Made by a program: the position numbers and the translations under genes. Below, piece by piece: positions 36,036-47,667 of a stretch of 64,000 bases of DNA. The notes under the pieces are model-generated. The model saw only the letters and a program-made list of their open reading frames with translations. It ran no database searches and had not been told where the DNA came from. How positions within the stretch are numbered: the first letter of the stretch is position 1; the number at the start of each line of letters is the position of its first letter. The DNA comes from Coleophoma eucalyptorum (lineage: Eukaryota; Ascomycota; Leotiomycetes; Helotiales; Dermateaceae), in the NCBI GenBank assembly GCA_026120035.1, contig JALRME010000011.1, positions 930,001-994,000 of the forward strand, given 5' to 3'.

Positions 36036-37550
36036 ATAGAAGCTGGTTTGAGTAGATTGACCGCGCTCATGCCTTAATGATATGGTGAAGTGGCCTCAAA
36101 TAGCTTGTCCCTTTGTGGCAGCCTGGTGTTGACGGACATGGCACACGATGAGGTTGAGCAATGTCAAATGTAGTCGCCGATACATTGATAGATGGTTCTA
36201 GTTGGGGCCTAAAAGCCTCGCGTGGGGTGGCTGGAGAACCCCCGCTCTTCCATCCTTATCTTCACCATCAACGTCCACACGATACCCGTCAGCTCTGCAT
36301 TGGGGGTTGCAACGGCAAAGGGATCTTTCTAGGCAGCCGACTTGGTATTGTTTCATGCCTCAAATTTGATTTCGCCTTCCCTCGTTGTTGTCGCAGCAAG
36401 GAATTCAGGTTCTTAGGCAGCCGTGTTTTGAACTACAATGGTATCGCCAGTGCGTATGACAACATTTGATGCCAGAAGCCCGCAATACCGTCTCACCATC
36501 TTTCTACGTGGAATTGTTTCTTAAATGCTCCATTGCATCCCCTCTAAGAAGTAAAGTCCATTATCTAGAAGAATTCACAATTCGTCCACCGCGACATGTT
36601 CAAGGGCGATAAGCTTAGCATCTCTGAAACCGCACGGAGCTACTCGATACAGAATTCAAAATTCGTCAACCGTGACATATTCAAGTGTGATAAGTTCAGC
36701 ATCCGTGAAACTGCACGGTAGTACTTGATACAGAATTCCTGCGACATTGTGATACGGAACTTTGACTTTATCCTCAAAAATACGGCCCTTTCTCAGTGAA
36801 TCTGTACTGTTAGACTGTTCCATAAACTTAGGACTCGGAGGCCTCCTGCCACATATTCCCCTATTTTGGACTCGACAGTATACTAGCTAATGGTTGAGGA
36901 AGCCTCTAGCGCGCATTCAGTGAACCAGGCGCATACGCTTTTCCACTAATTCCCAAGGTCATTGATACATCCAACCTCGCGTATTTAAATTGGACTGGAT
37001 AGGACCAAGCCCCAGCCAGCGATAATATGTATCTTGGACATGTTTATCCCGTTCCTCTGAGACATGCCTATGCAATTCATCGACCATATATCTTATTCCG
37101 AAAGGTAATAAAAAGTTATCTGTTTGACTGATGATGAACTCGAGGTTTAAACTGGCGGTGCATCTGAATTTCTAAAGTTTTGGTTTGGTACAAGGTCACC
37201 TGGGCCGGTTGACAATAAGCAAAAGGGTTACCTCGCTTCCCAATTACACAGCGGTAAAACTTCAGGGCAAACAGATCCAGGATGTAACAGAGGAAGAGCA
37301 CTGGGAGAATGAGAAGCACTATGCAATATCTACGACGAGGTATTACACACAGTGAACAGCCACAACATCAAAAGAGTAGTTATTCATATTCTGACTACTG
37401 TAAAGGTTATGTACTATGAATAAGAGGTATTGCCTCTATAGATGACCTTAGGGCTACACCAACGAAATGAATATAAAGTATGTACAGTTTCTGGCTATAG
37501 GCGGTCCAGCCACAGCTTAATTTCCACCCCACAATGCATCCTGTGAATAT
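36036..37550. other. Intergenic with a tandem 81-bp duplication
   Basis: Right of the ABC transporter start and left of the pectate lyase 3' end. Besides the duplication at 36571-36732 I find no gene; the frame at 36161-36469 lacks motifs. Confidence 0.5.
36571..36732. repeat. Two tandem 81-bp units, each opening with GAATTC
   Basis: Unit 1 (36571-36651) and unit 2 (36652-36732) align without gaps and share long identical blocks (for example ATTCGTC, GACAT, TTCAAG and GATAAG). A third GAATTC follows at 36733 with a short degenerate start. Several of the differences are C/T or G/A transitions. No coding frame runs through both. Confidence 0.85.
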
Positions 37551-38371
37551 TTATCCAGAGCAGTAGCCGACCTTGCTTGGCTCGCAACTACCAGCGCAAC
37601 CGTCATACAAAACGCATGGGTGGGAAGCATCTGTGCATACGTTGATGAGCGTAGCAGTGTCGGCGTAGTTGTAGTTGATACCAGCGAGCTCACCACCGTC
37701 CACTGCAGTGACACCCTCAATGTAAACGTTACGCTTGCACTGGGTCTTGCAGTTTCCACACGAGCGATAGAGCTTGCCATAATCCTCAACGTAGTAGTTG
37801 ATGATGTTGACGGTACCGCAGCCGTTGTGCTGGACAACCTTGTCCTCGGCATGGTAGGCACCACCACCAATAATCCAGGACTCCTCGCCAGCCTTGTCAT
37901 TCTTGATAGAGATAGCATCTTCACAGACATCTTCGAACCAGACAAACTCGAGGGTGCAGTGACCGTCACAGTGGACACCCTCGGCCTGATTAGCGCCAAT
38001 GATAACATTCTTTAGAGTTGCACCAGCATGGAGATAAAACACGGCATCCTCCCAATCTAGTTTAGAAGTCAGTATTTTCTCCAGTTTTGTCTTGCTACAT
38101 TTTCTCATCTTTTCAGTGGTAATAACTGGATAGAAGTGGGCAAAAACAAGTTTAATGATATCTTACCTCCTTCGCTCTGGCCATTGCAGGCGCCACTACC
38201 ACGGTCAAACTTGGCCCAGCCCCCATCATAAGTCTGTCCGGCAGCAACCTCGATGACTGCGCTGTTGGACTTTGTTGAAGTTGGTGTAGGAACGCCACCA
38301 GTATAACCGTTACATGCAAGAGCTGCAGGAAGGAGAGCGGCAACACAGGCGAGTTTGAAAGCGTGGACCAT
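37551..38371 (-). CDS. Secreted pectate lyase, family PL3
   Basis: Two exons (38371-38167, 38056-37551; 110-bp intron) give 236 aa, the usual PL3 size. I chose the start at 38371 because it begins with a clean signal peptide ([19 protein letters not shown]); an in-frame ATG at 38398 would add nine residues. PL3 blocks are [78 protein letters not shown] and [12 protein letters not shown]. Eleven or more cysteines suggest an extracellular beta-helix stapled by disulfides. The enzyme cleaves polygalacturonate by calcium-dependent beta-elimination, which points to a plant-associated or litter-degrading lifestyle. Confidence 0.95.
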
Positions 38372-39941
38372 GTTGAGTTGTATACCGAAGAGGTTCAAAT
38401 AGGTATATAGAATGGTTTTAAAAGTGAGGAAAGAATCGATCTTTCTAGCTAAGTGAAGTTGATAAAGAAAAACTTGAGGAAGGATAAGAAGGTAGCGGAG
38501 ATGTTGAAAATATCTGTGAAGTTTTTATATATCTATTTAAAAAAGACCGTTGCCCTGAATTTGGACAACTCCATCGCTGCCAAGAACAGTAGAGTAGCCA
38601 AGAACAAACAAGTTTCGGTTGAATGTCTTGTTAAATTACTCCGCGGCTGTTATCTCTTCACTTGGCAGTGTGTGAGGCATCTGGAATGGAAAATACCACG
38701 AACCAGATCGCGGTTTTCTCTTCTCCGCTGACCAATTAATAATGCTGAATTCTTACGAATGAATTTTCAACCGGATACAAAGCCTAGCCGTCGTGGCGCC
38801 AAGTATATAATACCCGTATGTGTACTGTTGTATGGGATTGAACAAGCTCAGACCGATCTCTTGCGCTTTTTAAGAATTTTTGTTCACTCATTTAGCGAGA
38901 ACTACAAAACTGCAACATCCGATTCTTGATAAGCTTCTCCTTATAGTGACGTCTGCAAGGGAGCACAGACGATAAAGATTAGATGGTTTAAGCATATCCT
39001 TTGTATGACTCTTTTCGTACTTCAAATGGCCGAACAGCTTGACCTTCCATCTTTGGCTATCTTTTCGAATCCACTATAAGCAAGTGTTTTATGGCGAATC
39101 AATACTCTCCGCCCCACAAATATCTAAGGATGCCAAGGGAGTGAGATGGTCCGGTTATTCGGCCATATGCTCGATCAGAACATATCTCGTCTTGGCTAAT
39201 ATAACGCTTGTTCGTCACTCTGGTCCTCGATTCAACTGACCCGCAATAAGTAGCCACTAACGGCTTTGGCCAAGCAACGGGCTTTATTGGGACGTTTGAG
39301 ATTAAGAATTTGCCGGGAGCTGCCTTATTTTGAATATGCTTAATTCATTTGTCCATTAACTACTAGTCCAGTGCAAGCCCCGCTCGGAATAAAGGGATAT
39401 TTATTTAATTCCTTATATTAAAATTGGGTAATATGGATGGGCTGATCTTGGCTTGGTCGGTGAAAGGAGACACGGGCCATAAGCATCTCCTAGTAATATA
39501 AATGAATAGTAACGCAAAATATATTTTACTTCGTAGATAAGATGAAATATCGTACATTGTCGAAGTTAGTAGCCCTGTAAGCCAAGATATATTGTTAATG
39601 TTACATCAAATAATTAAGTAATATTTCTTTTATGAGTTGTAAGTACCACGGACCTATTATAGAGAAGATTAAACGGCGCTACTAAAAAGGGGTCTAATAT
39701 AGCCTTAGAAGATGTAAATCAAGCTTCCATAAGAAGTTAAAAGCGTAATAGGAGTAATAAGAAAGGACATTGGCGTTCAAGAAATGCTTAATTAGGTGAC
39801 CACCTATAAAACTCAACGCCTCTTCTAATAGTAGAGTCCAACAGTGAGATCTAGTTATAATAGAAGTAATCTCTCAACAGATATATTAATAGCAATATTC
39901 GACGGCTTCTACAAACATAAATTATCATATATGTAATACTT
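38372..39941. other. AT-rich gene-free stretch
   Basis: The part from about 39,340 to 39,940 is strongly AT-rich with few G/C runs and looks like decayed repeat DNA. I could not identify the original element. Short frames at 38453 and 39039 have no motifs. Confidence 0.45.
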
Positions 39942-41300
39942 TTATCGGTTGTAGCGTGAGAAAATCTCTCTTCGAAAATCTATAGCAAGTTCCATTGACT
40001 GTGGATCTCCAGCTGGCATTAATTGAGACATATAAAGTCCGCAAGTTCCGATTATAGGGTCGATCCACTAGAAATATTAACAAAAGTGGCCATCCAAGAA
40101 AGGTACAGAGCAAGTACTTACCCAGTAACAGTTAGGTAAGCCTTGCCATGATAATGTCCCCTTCTTACACACGCCTGGTACATCATCCGTATGCAAGGTG
40201 CCACCAAAACCATACTGCCAGTCCTCGCTTTCGACTCCGGCTCGGACCATAGGGCCTATTTCTGGGTCTTGAGTTATTTTGATTAGATGCTGAGGGTCTT
40301 TCAATTGTGGTGTAAACATCATTTTCACTGTCTCTGGCTTTAAAAGATTTCCATCGTTCTTCAGTAGCGATATTAGTACTTTGATATACTCTGATGGGCT
40401 GCAATAAAGACCACCGCCACCTAGATCATCGACCGGATCCTTATTTTCATCCCTAAAATATGGTTTTGTCGGCACAAACTTCCCAGTGGATATCTTTTCG
40501 GTAGCTGGGCAGAGTTTCGAGAGTACTTCCTCGTTTTCTAAAGGACGAAAAGTGACTAGAGTCATGCCGAGTGGTTTATAGATATGCTGTTTCATGTACT
40601 CGCCAAGGCGGATGCCTCCGTTGACTCGTTCAACCAGCTTTCCGGCCCAGTCGATTGACACGCTGTAAGCCCAACCTTCTCCAGGTTCATATATAAGCGG
40701 TGTTGCACATCTGTCTACCTGTAATGAAATCATATTATGAACCTCCCAACAATTTGCGTGGCAAAGTTTACTTACCACAGGCCATTCCCAATCCAAGAGC
40801 TCTTCATCACGCAACTCGCGCCACGATTTCAAATTTTCATCTAGGAAGTCATATGCCATTCCACTCTGTTGTGATAAGAGATATCGCAGCGTGATAAGCT
40901 TGGTTGGGCTATTGTATTGTGGCTCACCAGCTTTGTTGAATCCTGTTAAGATTCCAAGAGCCCTCACTTCGGGTAGGATGTCACCAACATCGGCATCGAG
41001 GTCCAGTTTGCCGTTTTCCACATTCTGAAGAGCAGAGATTGTAGTAAGAAGTTTGGTGCATGATGCTATCCAGAACGGGGTGGTCTCTGTCATCGGTTTG
41101 GCGGTTTGGGGATCTACTGAAGTTTCCCCCATGGCCTCCGAATGGATTATTTTGCCTGTTGAAATTTTAGCATTACTGCAAGAAAGAGTGTGCAAATTTT
41201 GTTTAATACCAGATTTATCGGCAGCCATTACTACAGCACCCGGAGTTATTCGATTGGGGCCTGCCGCCGTAGCAGCCTGGAATCGCTCACTCCATCTCAT
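39942..41300 (-). CDS. Beta-lactamase-fold serine hydrolase (esterase/transesterase type)
   Basis: Three exons (41300-40776, 40718-40122, 40067-39942) give 415 aa. The class C / penicillin-binding nucleophile motif S-x-x-K is S80-C-T-K83 (WIASCTKLLT), and the second motif Y-x-x is Y193-S-V (WAYSVSIDWAGK). DLGGGGLYCSPSEYIKVL and the closing WQGLPNCYWWIDPIIGTCGLYMSQLMPAGD match fungal members related to EstB and the LovD-type acyltransferases. The last exon was found through the GT-AG intron after NCYW; without it the protein would lose its C-terminal strand. Likely cytosolic hydrolysis or transfer of an ester; substrate unknown. Start M-R-W-S at 41300. Confidence 0.93.
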
Positions 41301-42151
41301 CTTACAACGCAGTCTCCGAAATTAATAGTAGTACTTGTAAGAGATATTCCAAACTCGTGTAGCAATCATATTAGGGTTAACTTTGATGTGTATCATTCAC
41401 CGAATAATATAAGAAAGCAAGCACCCTTGGGAGTTTGTTGAGTAAGGTAGTGTAGGACAATATATCTAATATTTGATTAGTCTAGGCCTCTGTTTCGTAA
41501 AAGTATTTGTAATGCTAGGAGAGTAGTATGTGTAAAGCTGGAAGCGTGGCCTGGATTTCCCTGTAGAACGCCAGGATTTTCAGTTGGAAGGTCTTAGACT
41601 AATTACGATAATTTCAGAGTCCGATCTGCGGCTACTAGCTACGCTCGCTACGCAACCATCCACATTTAGAAGTGAGAGAGATGCAACGGACAGCAAGGAT
41701 TACACAAACCCGAGCTGGAGAACTACTAGTAATGCCTTGCATCGGCCGGTTAAATCCCGCGGCAGGCCCGAGGAGCACGATTTATTTTATTAGTTCCATG
41801 CCCGAGCTGGGCCGGCACTCTAATGGCCGAAGATTCGGCCGATAATTCTATGGTTCTACTTTGAGCGAGGATAGCTTGTGAGGCTTGGTTCAGCTTGTGC
41901 ATTCTTGTAAGACTTCCGATCGCAAGTCCAAGGAATTGTCCTGACCCACAAGAATTTCAGTCGGTTAGGGGCTTGGATTCAGCGTTAGGTCCAGAGTTTT
42001 AGAATCTCAGGTAAATAAAGTAGAGACGGTTAAACGTAAAAGGTCGACGTCAGATTGAGAGTTTTAACATCTCTGTCAAACAAAGAAGAGAGAGAAAGAT
42101 AGATTGTGGAAGACTGGGAATCGTCTTCCCACAACCGCTGTATTCGACATA
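41301..42151. promoter_or_regulatory. Divergent region, serine hydrolase / MDR reductase
   Basis: About 850 bp between two outward-facing genes. CGGCCG palindromes occur at 41743-41748 and 41836-41841. No gene is visible. Confidence 0.45.
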
Positions 42152-43384
42152 ATGCAACTGACATCAGCGGACAGCGCCACAATATCCAGACATTCTACAC
42201 CACTTTTCACGGCTGTCTTTGACTGGTCATGGAAATCTCACGCAAGAAGACTGACGCAAAGGTTCAGACGGAGGTCCTTGCGGCAGAGTAATGTTGTTGT
42301 TGGTCAAAGTCCAGAGTCTATCATCACAATCGAACCAAACACCACCGAGAAAGAATTACAAGTTCAGATCACACCTATCACTCAGCGCGCCTTGATAGTT
42401 GCGCGGAAAAGCGAATACGAGTTAATCGACAATTATCCAATTCCTGAACTTGAAAACCAACAAGAAGTTATTATCAGAAACTATGCCACTGGTCTAAACC
42501 CTATAGACTGGAAGAGTGTGGATTATAATTTCTGTCTCCCGTCATTTCCATGGGTAATTGGACGCGAGATGTCTGGTATTGTTGATAGAGTTGGATCCGA
42601 GGTTACCAGTTGCAGAGTAGGAGACAAAGTATGGACCAGCACATATTATCGTGATGCTCGGGCAGGCTGCTTTCAAGAGCTCGTCACTGTCCCTCAACAT
42701 ACGGTCCTACCTATTCCCGCTGGAATGACATACGAAGAGGCTGCTAGTGTTGGTGTCGCAGCACTTGTCTCAGCAATGACACTATGGAAATGGCTAGAGG
42801 TTCCCCGCCCGTCTCCCATTATCTCACAGTGCAAGAATTTTCTTCTGGTTTGGGGAGGCTCAGCAGCAACAGGACAATACTCAATCCAACTCGCTAAGCA
42901 GAGTGGCTTGAAAGTAATAACCGTATGTTCAGAGAAAACAAAGCGATTGATGGCACAACTTGAAGCCGATCACATTGTGGTTCGTGACGGAAAATCTAAC
43001 GAAGAAATCCTTGCTCTCATCAAATCACACGGCCAAGATCAGATCACGAAAGCCATTGACCTTGTCGGAATTAGTACCGTACCATACTCGTTGCAAGCTC
43101 TATCAACATCCCTCCAATGTCATTTCGCGCCGTTAGCGATGATGTCTTCGTCGCAAGAAGTACCCGAGAATGTCAAAGTTCATAACGTAGAAATGAAACG
43201 ATTTGTCCTCAATCCTGACTCGAGAATTTATGCAGAGGATTTGAACCGTTTATTTGAGCAGAAGAAGTTGATTATGCCCCAATTGGACGTTTTACAGGGT
43301 GGGCTTAACGCTGTGCAGGAAGGCTTAGAGAGGTTAAAAAAGGGTGATATGTTAGGAAAGAAGCTTGTTGTATGCATGAGATGA
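42152..43384 (+). CDS. Zinc-independent MDR-family enoyl/quinone reductase
   Basis: A single exon; 410 aa from the ATG at 42152 (MQLTSADSATIS) or 426 aa from 42104. Both starts leave an unusual N-terminal extension of 70-90 residues, rich in Arg, before the MDR core (QRALIVARKSEYELIDNYPIP). The core contains GLNPIDWKSVDYNF, the cofactor motif VWGGSAATGQYSIQLAKQSG (G-x-x-A-x-G near residue 235) and the C-terminal LEGLKRLKKGDMLGKKLV-like block, as in trans-acting enoyl reductases (LovC type) and fungal zinc-free alcohol dehydrogenases. The cysteines of the structural zinc lobe are absent. It reduces an alpha,beta-unsaturated carbonyl with NADPH. The extension may target an organelle or be an unrecognised first exon. 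Confidence 0.88.
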   Translation: MQLTSADSATISRHSTPLFTAVFDWSWKSHARRLTQRFRRRSLRQSNVVVGQSPESIITIEPNTTEKELQVQITPITQRALIVARKSEYELIDNYPIPELENQQEVIIRNYATGLNPIDWKSVDYNFCLPSFPWVIGREMSGIVDRVGSEVTSCRVGDKVWTSTYYRDARAGCFQELVTVPQHTVLPIPAGMTYEEAASVGVAALVSAMTLWKWLEVPRPSPIISQCKNFLLVWGGSAATGQYSIQLAKQSGLKVITVCSEKTKRLMAQLEADHIVVRDGKSNEEILALIKSHGQDQITKAIDLVGISTVPYSLQALSTSLQCHFAPLAMMSSSQEVPENVKVHNVEMKRFVLNPDSRIYAEDLNRLFEQKKLIMPQLDVLQGGLNAVQEGLERLKKGDMLGKKLVVCMR

Positions 43385-44464
43385 GATTTCCCTTCTTCGA
43401 AATGAAAGCTTGCGGAATTCCTTACTACATATACTGGTTGTGAGCCTCTTTGGTCAGGGCAGCACCTGCGATGCACGATATGGAGTTTGCTAAAGTGAGG
43501 GGGGTACCTGAATAAAGATAATCTAGCCGCCTTGCTTCTTGATGTGAAATAGAGCACCGAATTGTACAGAGCAAGTATTTATTTGTTGAATTCATTAATT
43601 TATTTCCCAAGGAATAGATGACTCATCTTCTGTTGCAAACAACTGAAGTATAGGCCGCAATGCTCTATACGCACTCCACACCATTTCTTGCTAGGTCTTA
43701 GCCTGACTAATGGTAACCACCATCACAACGAACAATTCCCTATTTCCAATTCCCAGTCCTCTTTGATATCAAAATCCTTGACTTAAAATAAGTGTAGGTG
43801 TCTAGTGTACTCGATCATCTACTGGTGGTAACGTGCAATGTGTTGCGTTTAAGGATGAGTACTCCACGGAGACAGACTGTATCTTTTGGGTTTGAGATGG
43901 AACCGCAACATGGGTTTTGCTATGTAACATATGGAGATCTCTTTAATGCGGAGACAAGTGATGTTTATGATAAAACGTCGGTAGGGTAGAAATATTGAGG
44001 CATGATAATCTCCCTTGTTGGCACTGGTACTAATGTGCAGCAAATAGTGTTGAGTTCGGCAAATCGGAAATCTTTGAACCTTGGTAAATAGAACTAAGGA
44101 AGTATAAAGCTTGCGGGCAGCTGTACTTTCCACAATGAAATAGCATATTTACTTGACTATCTTGTTACGAAATATTTAATAGCAATTTATTCGTGGCTTG
44201 TTACACATAACAAAAAACTAGCAAGCATTTTAAACTAGAGTTTCGCCGACGGTCTTCTAAAAAATTTCTCTATTCATTCCTGAGCTGCTATGACCTTGTA
44301 TTCTACCATAAAATCTATATTTTATATCCTGCCCCTTCCAACTGAGCCCCAACCATAAATCAACATAAATCACTTTCAAAAGGCAGAATAGTCAACAAAT
44401 ATAGTTCCCTATAGGCCACACTATAGTTCAAACTAATTGTGGATAAAATTGCTTATCTAGTAGC
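43385..44464. other. Intergenic between convergent genes
   Basis: 1.08 kb, AT-rich, no supported gene. It separates the middle part of the window from redox block 2. Confidence 0.55.
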
Positions 44465-46690
44465 TCAAGTGGTTTCATTCTTGTGGAATCGAGCTGTCGA
44501 GTGCAGTGATATCTCGGAATGAATGGGTGCCGGTTTATTAACAGTTTGGTTGATGTCGAGGTATTCTGTCGTAAAGCCGTTATCTCTTTGTGCTACTGTT
44601 ATACCATTTCCCAGCCAAGCCATCTGATTTTCTTCCAAGGCAGGGAGCGTTGTGTAGTCAAAATCTTCCCACCTAGGATTCATCAGGGTCTTTCGAGCGT
44701 GAACCCCGGAGCCTGGCCAGTTGCCTGGGGCATGATTAGCCTTGTGTCCCAACGGTGTTGTAAGCTTAAAATAGCAAGACATACCGACAACGCGCCCATT
44801 TCCAAGTTTTGACCAAGCTGAACACTTTGCAAACAGCTTTATTAGCCCTGTACCTGGGCGCAAAGTGCCTGTTCTATAGAAAGAATTTACTTACAGACTG
44901 CGATAAGACTGTTTTCTCAAAAAACCTATCCACATGTTCACTGAATGCTTTGTTTGCCTCGGGTCTGCGATTCATATTTCATCAGCAAATCTGATAGTAT
45001 AGAACTGTAAGCTTGAGGCTATCAGTTTAGAACACTCACTTGATTGTCATGGTCTTAATAAACTCCCTCTGTATCTTCGCAATGGCTTCCGTGATGTATT
45101 GGCTGACCCATTCTATTGTGTGTATTGCACCTCCTGAAAGGGGGCCTCCGTTGGGCCCAAATACGGTGAAGAAGTTAGGCATGCTTGGAGGACAGATGGA
45201 CAGATACGCTTCTGGTTTGTTTTTCCAAAGCTGGTAAAGCTCTTTTCCATTTTCTCCCACAATCTTTGGGCCTGACTGGAACGTTCTAAACCATAGTCAG
45301 CTATATACCAAGGTATTTCATACCCAAGGTTCACTCTGCATCGGGTACTTACGCATCAAATCCTGTTGCACAAATTATCACATCTACGTGTCGCTTCTTG
45401 CCATCAACTGTCTCAATGCAATCTTCATGAATCTGTTTGATACCCGTACTTATGAAATTAACGTTTTCCTCACAACAAGCCTCCAGATATCCTGGGCCAG
45501 GCGTAAGACGACCACATCCAGGCGACCAAGTAGGTAGCAAAGTCTTAAGAGCTTCAGGTCGTTTAGCTAGCTTTTCTTCCATGTATGCTTTGCATGAGGC
45601 GTGAAACTCTTTCTGTTGTTTGAAGCCTTCGAAAAGCATATAAGGTGCCTCCATAACTTCCCCTTCAATCTTGTGTCTGAACTTAAGATAGGTCTCGGGA
45701 TCTTGAAACTGCTCAAGTTCTTCAGGTGTGTGTTTTACTGCGTCACATTTAGCAATAGCTAGATTAACTAGACAAGAGAGAATGAAGAAGAGAGGAATAG
45801 GAGGGAATGGAACATACTATTAGAGAAATATGCCTGTCTCCTATAGACTTCGGCACTGCCTATGGACTTTGGCACAACCCAATTCTTTCCCTTCATGTAA
45901 TGGTCCACTCTCTTCACAATGGGTTGTATGGTTGGTAGAATCTGCATACCGCTAGATCCTCCACCAATTAAGGCCACCTCCTTATCTTCAAGATCAGTGG
46001 ACGGGTCATAGTTTGCTGAGTGAGCTTTGTAACCCTTAAATTGATCTAAGCCAGGAATCTTAGGCCAATGCCACTTGTTCAGAAGCCCAGTGGCCGTAAT
46101 CAATACGTCGGAGCGATCAAGTTCTACCTGGTGATTGTACATCAGCTCTGAATTCTCAGATGGATGGTCTTTACTAACTCACCTCTCCAGTTTCCAGGTT
46201 CTGAATCCTTACTTCCCACTTCCCTTCCTTCTCTAGCCAGGTCGCGCCTATGAAGGTACGGCGGAACTTGCAGTACTTGTAGACACTGTATCTCTTTGCC
46301 ACATTGTGCCAATACTCCTGAAGCTCTGCTCCAGTTGCGTAAAACTCACTCCATTGGGAGTTTGAATCCCATGTTAATTGGTATGCATGACTGGGAATAT
46401 CACATCTGACCCCTGGGTATCTGTGATTGGTTGGGAAAAGTCTTGCAGCACACATAAAGAGTCAACACTACTTACCTGTTCTCATACCAAGTTCCTCCAA
46501 CTTCTGGGTTTTTCTCGTACAGGACAAGTTCGAGGTTAGAAATGTTCTGCTGCAGTTTAATGGCCATCAAAATACCGCCGATGCCGGCGCCGATGCAAAT
46601 GACCTTTAGCGGCCGGCTATCATCAATCTCATGGCTCTGTATCAAGTCGCTCCATGACTGGGGCGTGCCCTTGTTTCGGTCACGGATCAT
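44465..46690 (-). CDS. FAD-dependent Baeyer-Villiger-type monooxygenase 2
   Basis: Eight exons (46690-46476, 46420-46183, 46127-45818, 45758-45353, 45285-45040, 44964-44895, 44824-44785, 44724-44465) join in phase to 594 aa. FAD motif GAGIGG at 34-39, NADPH motif GGGSSG at 206-211, and between them [11 protein letters not shown] at 181-191. That is the BVMO fingerprint with Tyr instead of the final Trp. [39 protein letters not shown] and [13 protein letters not shown] follow. An N-terminal stretch of about 25 residues precedes the Rossmann fold. It starts 977 bp from, and diverges from, an NCS1 permease. Compared with BVMO 1 it has far more introns, so the two are not recent duplicates. Confidence 0.93.
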
Positions 46691-47667
46691 CCTGACACTC
46701 TTCACAATATGTTCAATGGATGGCTGCTGAGGCGAGGCACTCAAAAAAGGATGAGCGGTGGAATGTACTACGTAGATAAATGAGAGATCCCTACGAATAT
46801 TTAACACGAATATTTGAATGCCCTTTTGAACGCAACAGGTAGAGATTCTTAGCGGCTCTATTGGGGCGGAATTGTGGTGGACTGCAAGGTGGAGTTGCGA
46901 CAATTGCCCTCCGGAGAAGTTGCGGCCGAACAATAATAGCAATTCAGGCACACTCACATCCGATGATAGAAAGTGGGAGTATTCTCCTGAAGTCTAACAG
47001 TAGCAAATTTAGTTATCCCCTCATAAAACAAGATTACCAAGTCTAATAGACAGTAGGCAGAGCATGATTATGAAAGAGTGGACTAGTGTCTTGCTAGTTT
47101 CCGAAGAGAAGGAGGCGTGCGGCGGCTTTCTATCCGGCCTGAAAATCTCCAGGTCACTTCTTGTAATGGATAGTTGGGCCAATCAGGCGTGCACCATGGC
47201 TTAGTTGCGGAAAGAAGATCATTCTCCTATCTATACATACTTCATTGAAAGCAAGCTGCCTGTTACTGTTATCTCTGCACCTTAACAAGGTCTTCACCCT
47301 TAGCTAGAGAGCGTAGAGGTAGAAAATATGGCCGCTATTTTCCCGGTATCTAAATGCGCCGCATCGTGAAACCCGAGCCAGCGGATTGAGTGGACTTTTG
47401 CGGCGTTCGACTTTATTGGCGTCTCTATCATTTAGTAAATACAGCAAGTACTTGACGTGGACGCATCGACTTGACTATTTGCTTTATCATACTGGTATCC
47501 GTCTGGGCTTATTGTCCTTATCCCGATTCGCTCCAGTGATAGTGTTCATCCTCCATCGTGGGCAAATATTTCTGTCTGATAACTCCCTTCTCTCATCAAA
47601 ATCCCTTCCCAATTAATGCTTTCAATCAATTCTTTAACTTTGGATTAAGTCAACCACAACCACAATC
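46691..47667. promoter_or_regulatory. Shared divergent promoter, BVMO 2 / NCS1 permease 1
   Basis: 977 bp. Contains the palindrome CTCCGGAG at 46909-46916 and CGGCCG at 46923-46928, only six bases apart. Such paired CCG/CGG half-sites are what Zn2Cys6 dimers bind; the cluster regulator is encoded at 49881-52195. Confidence 0.45.
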
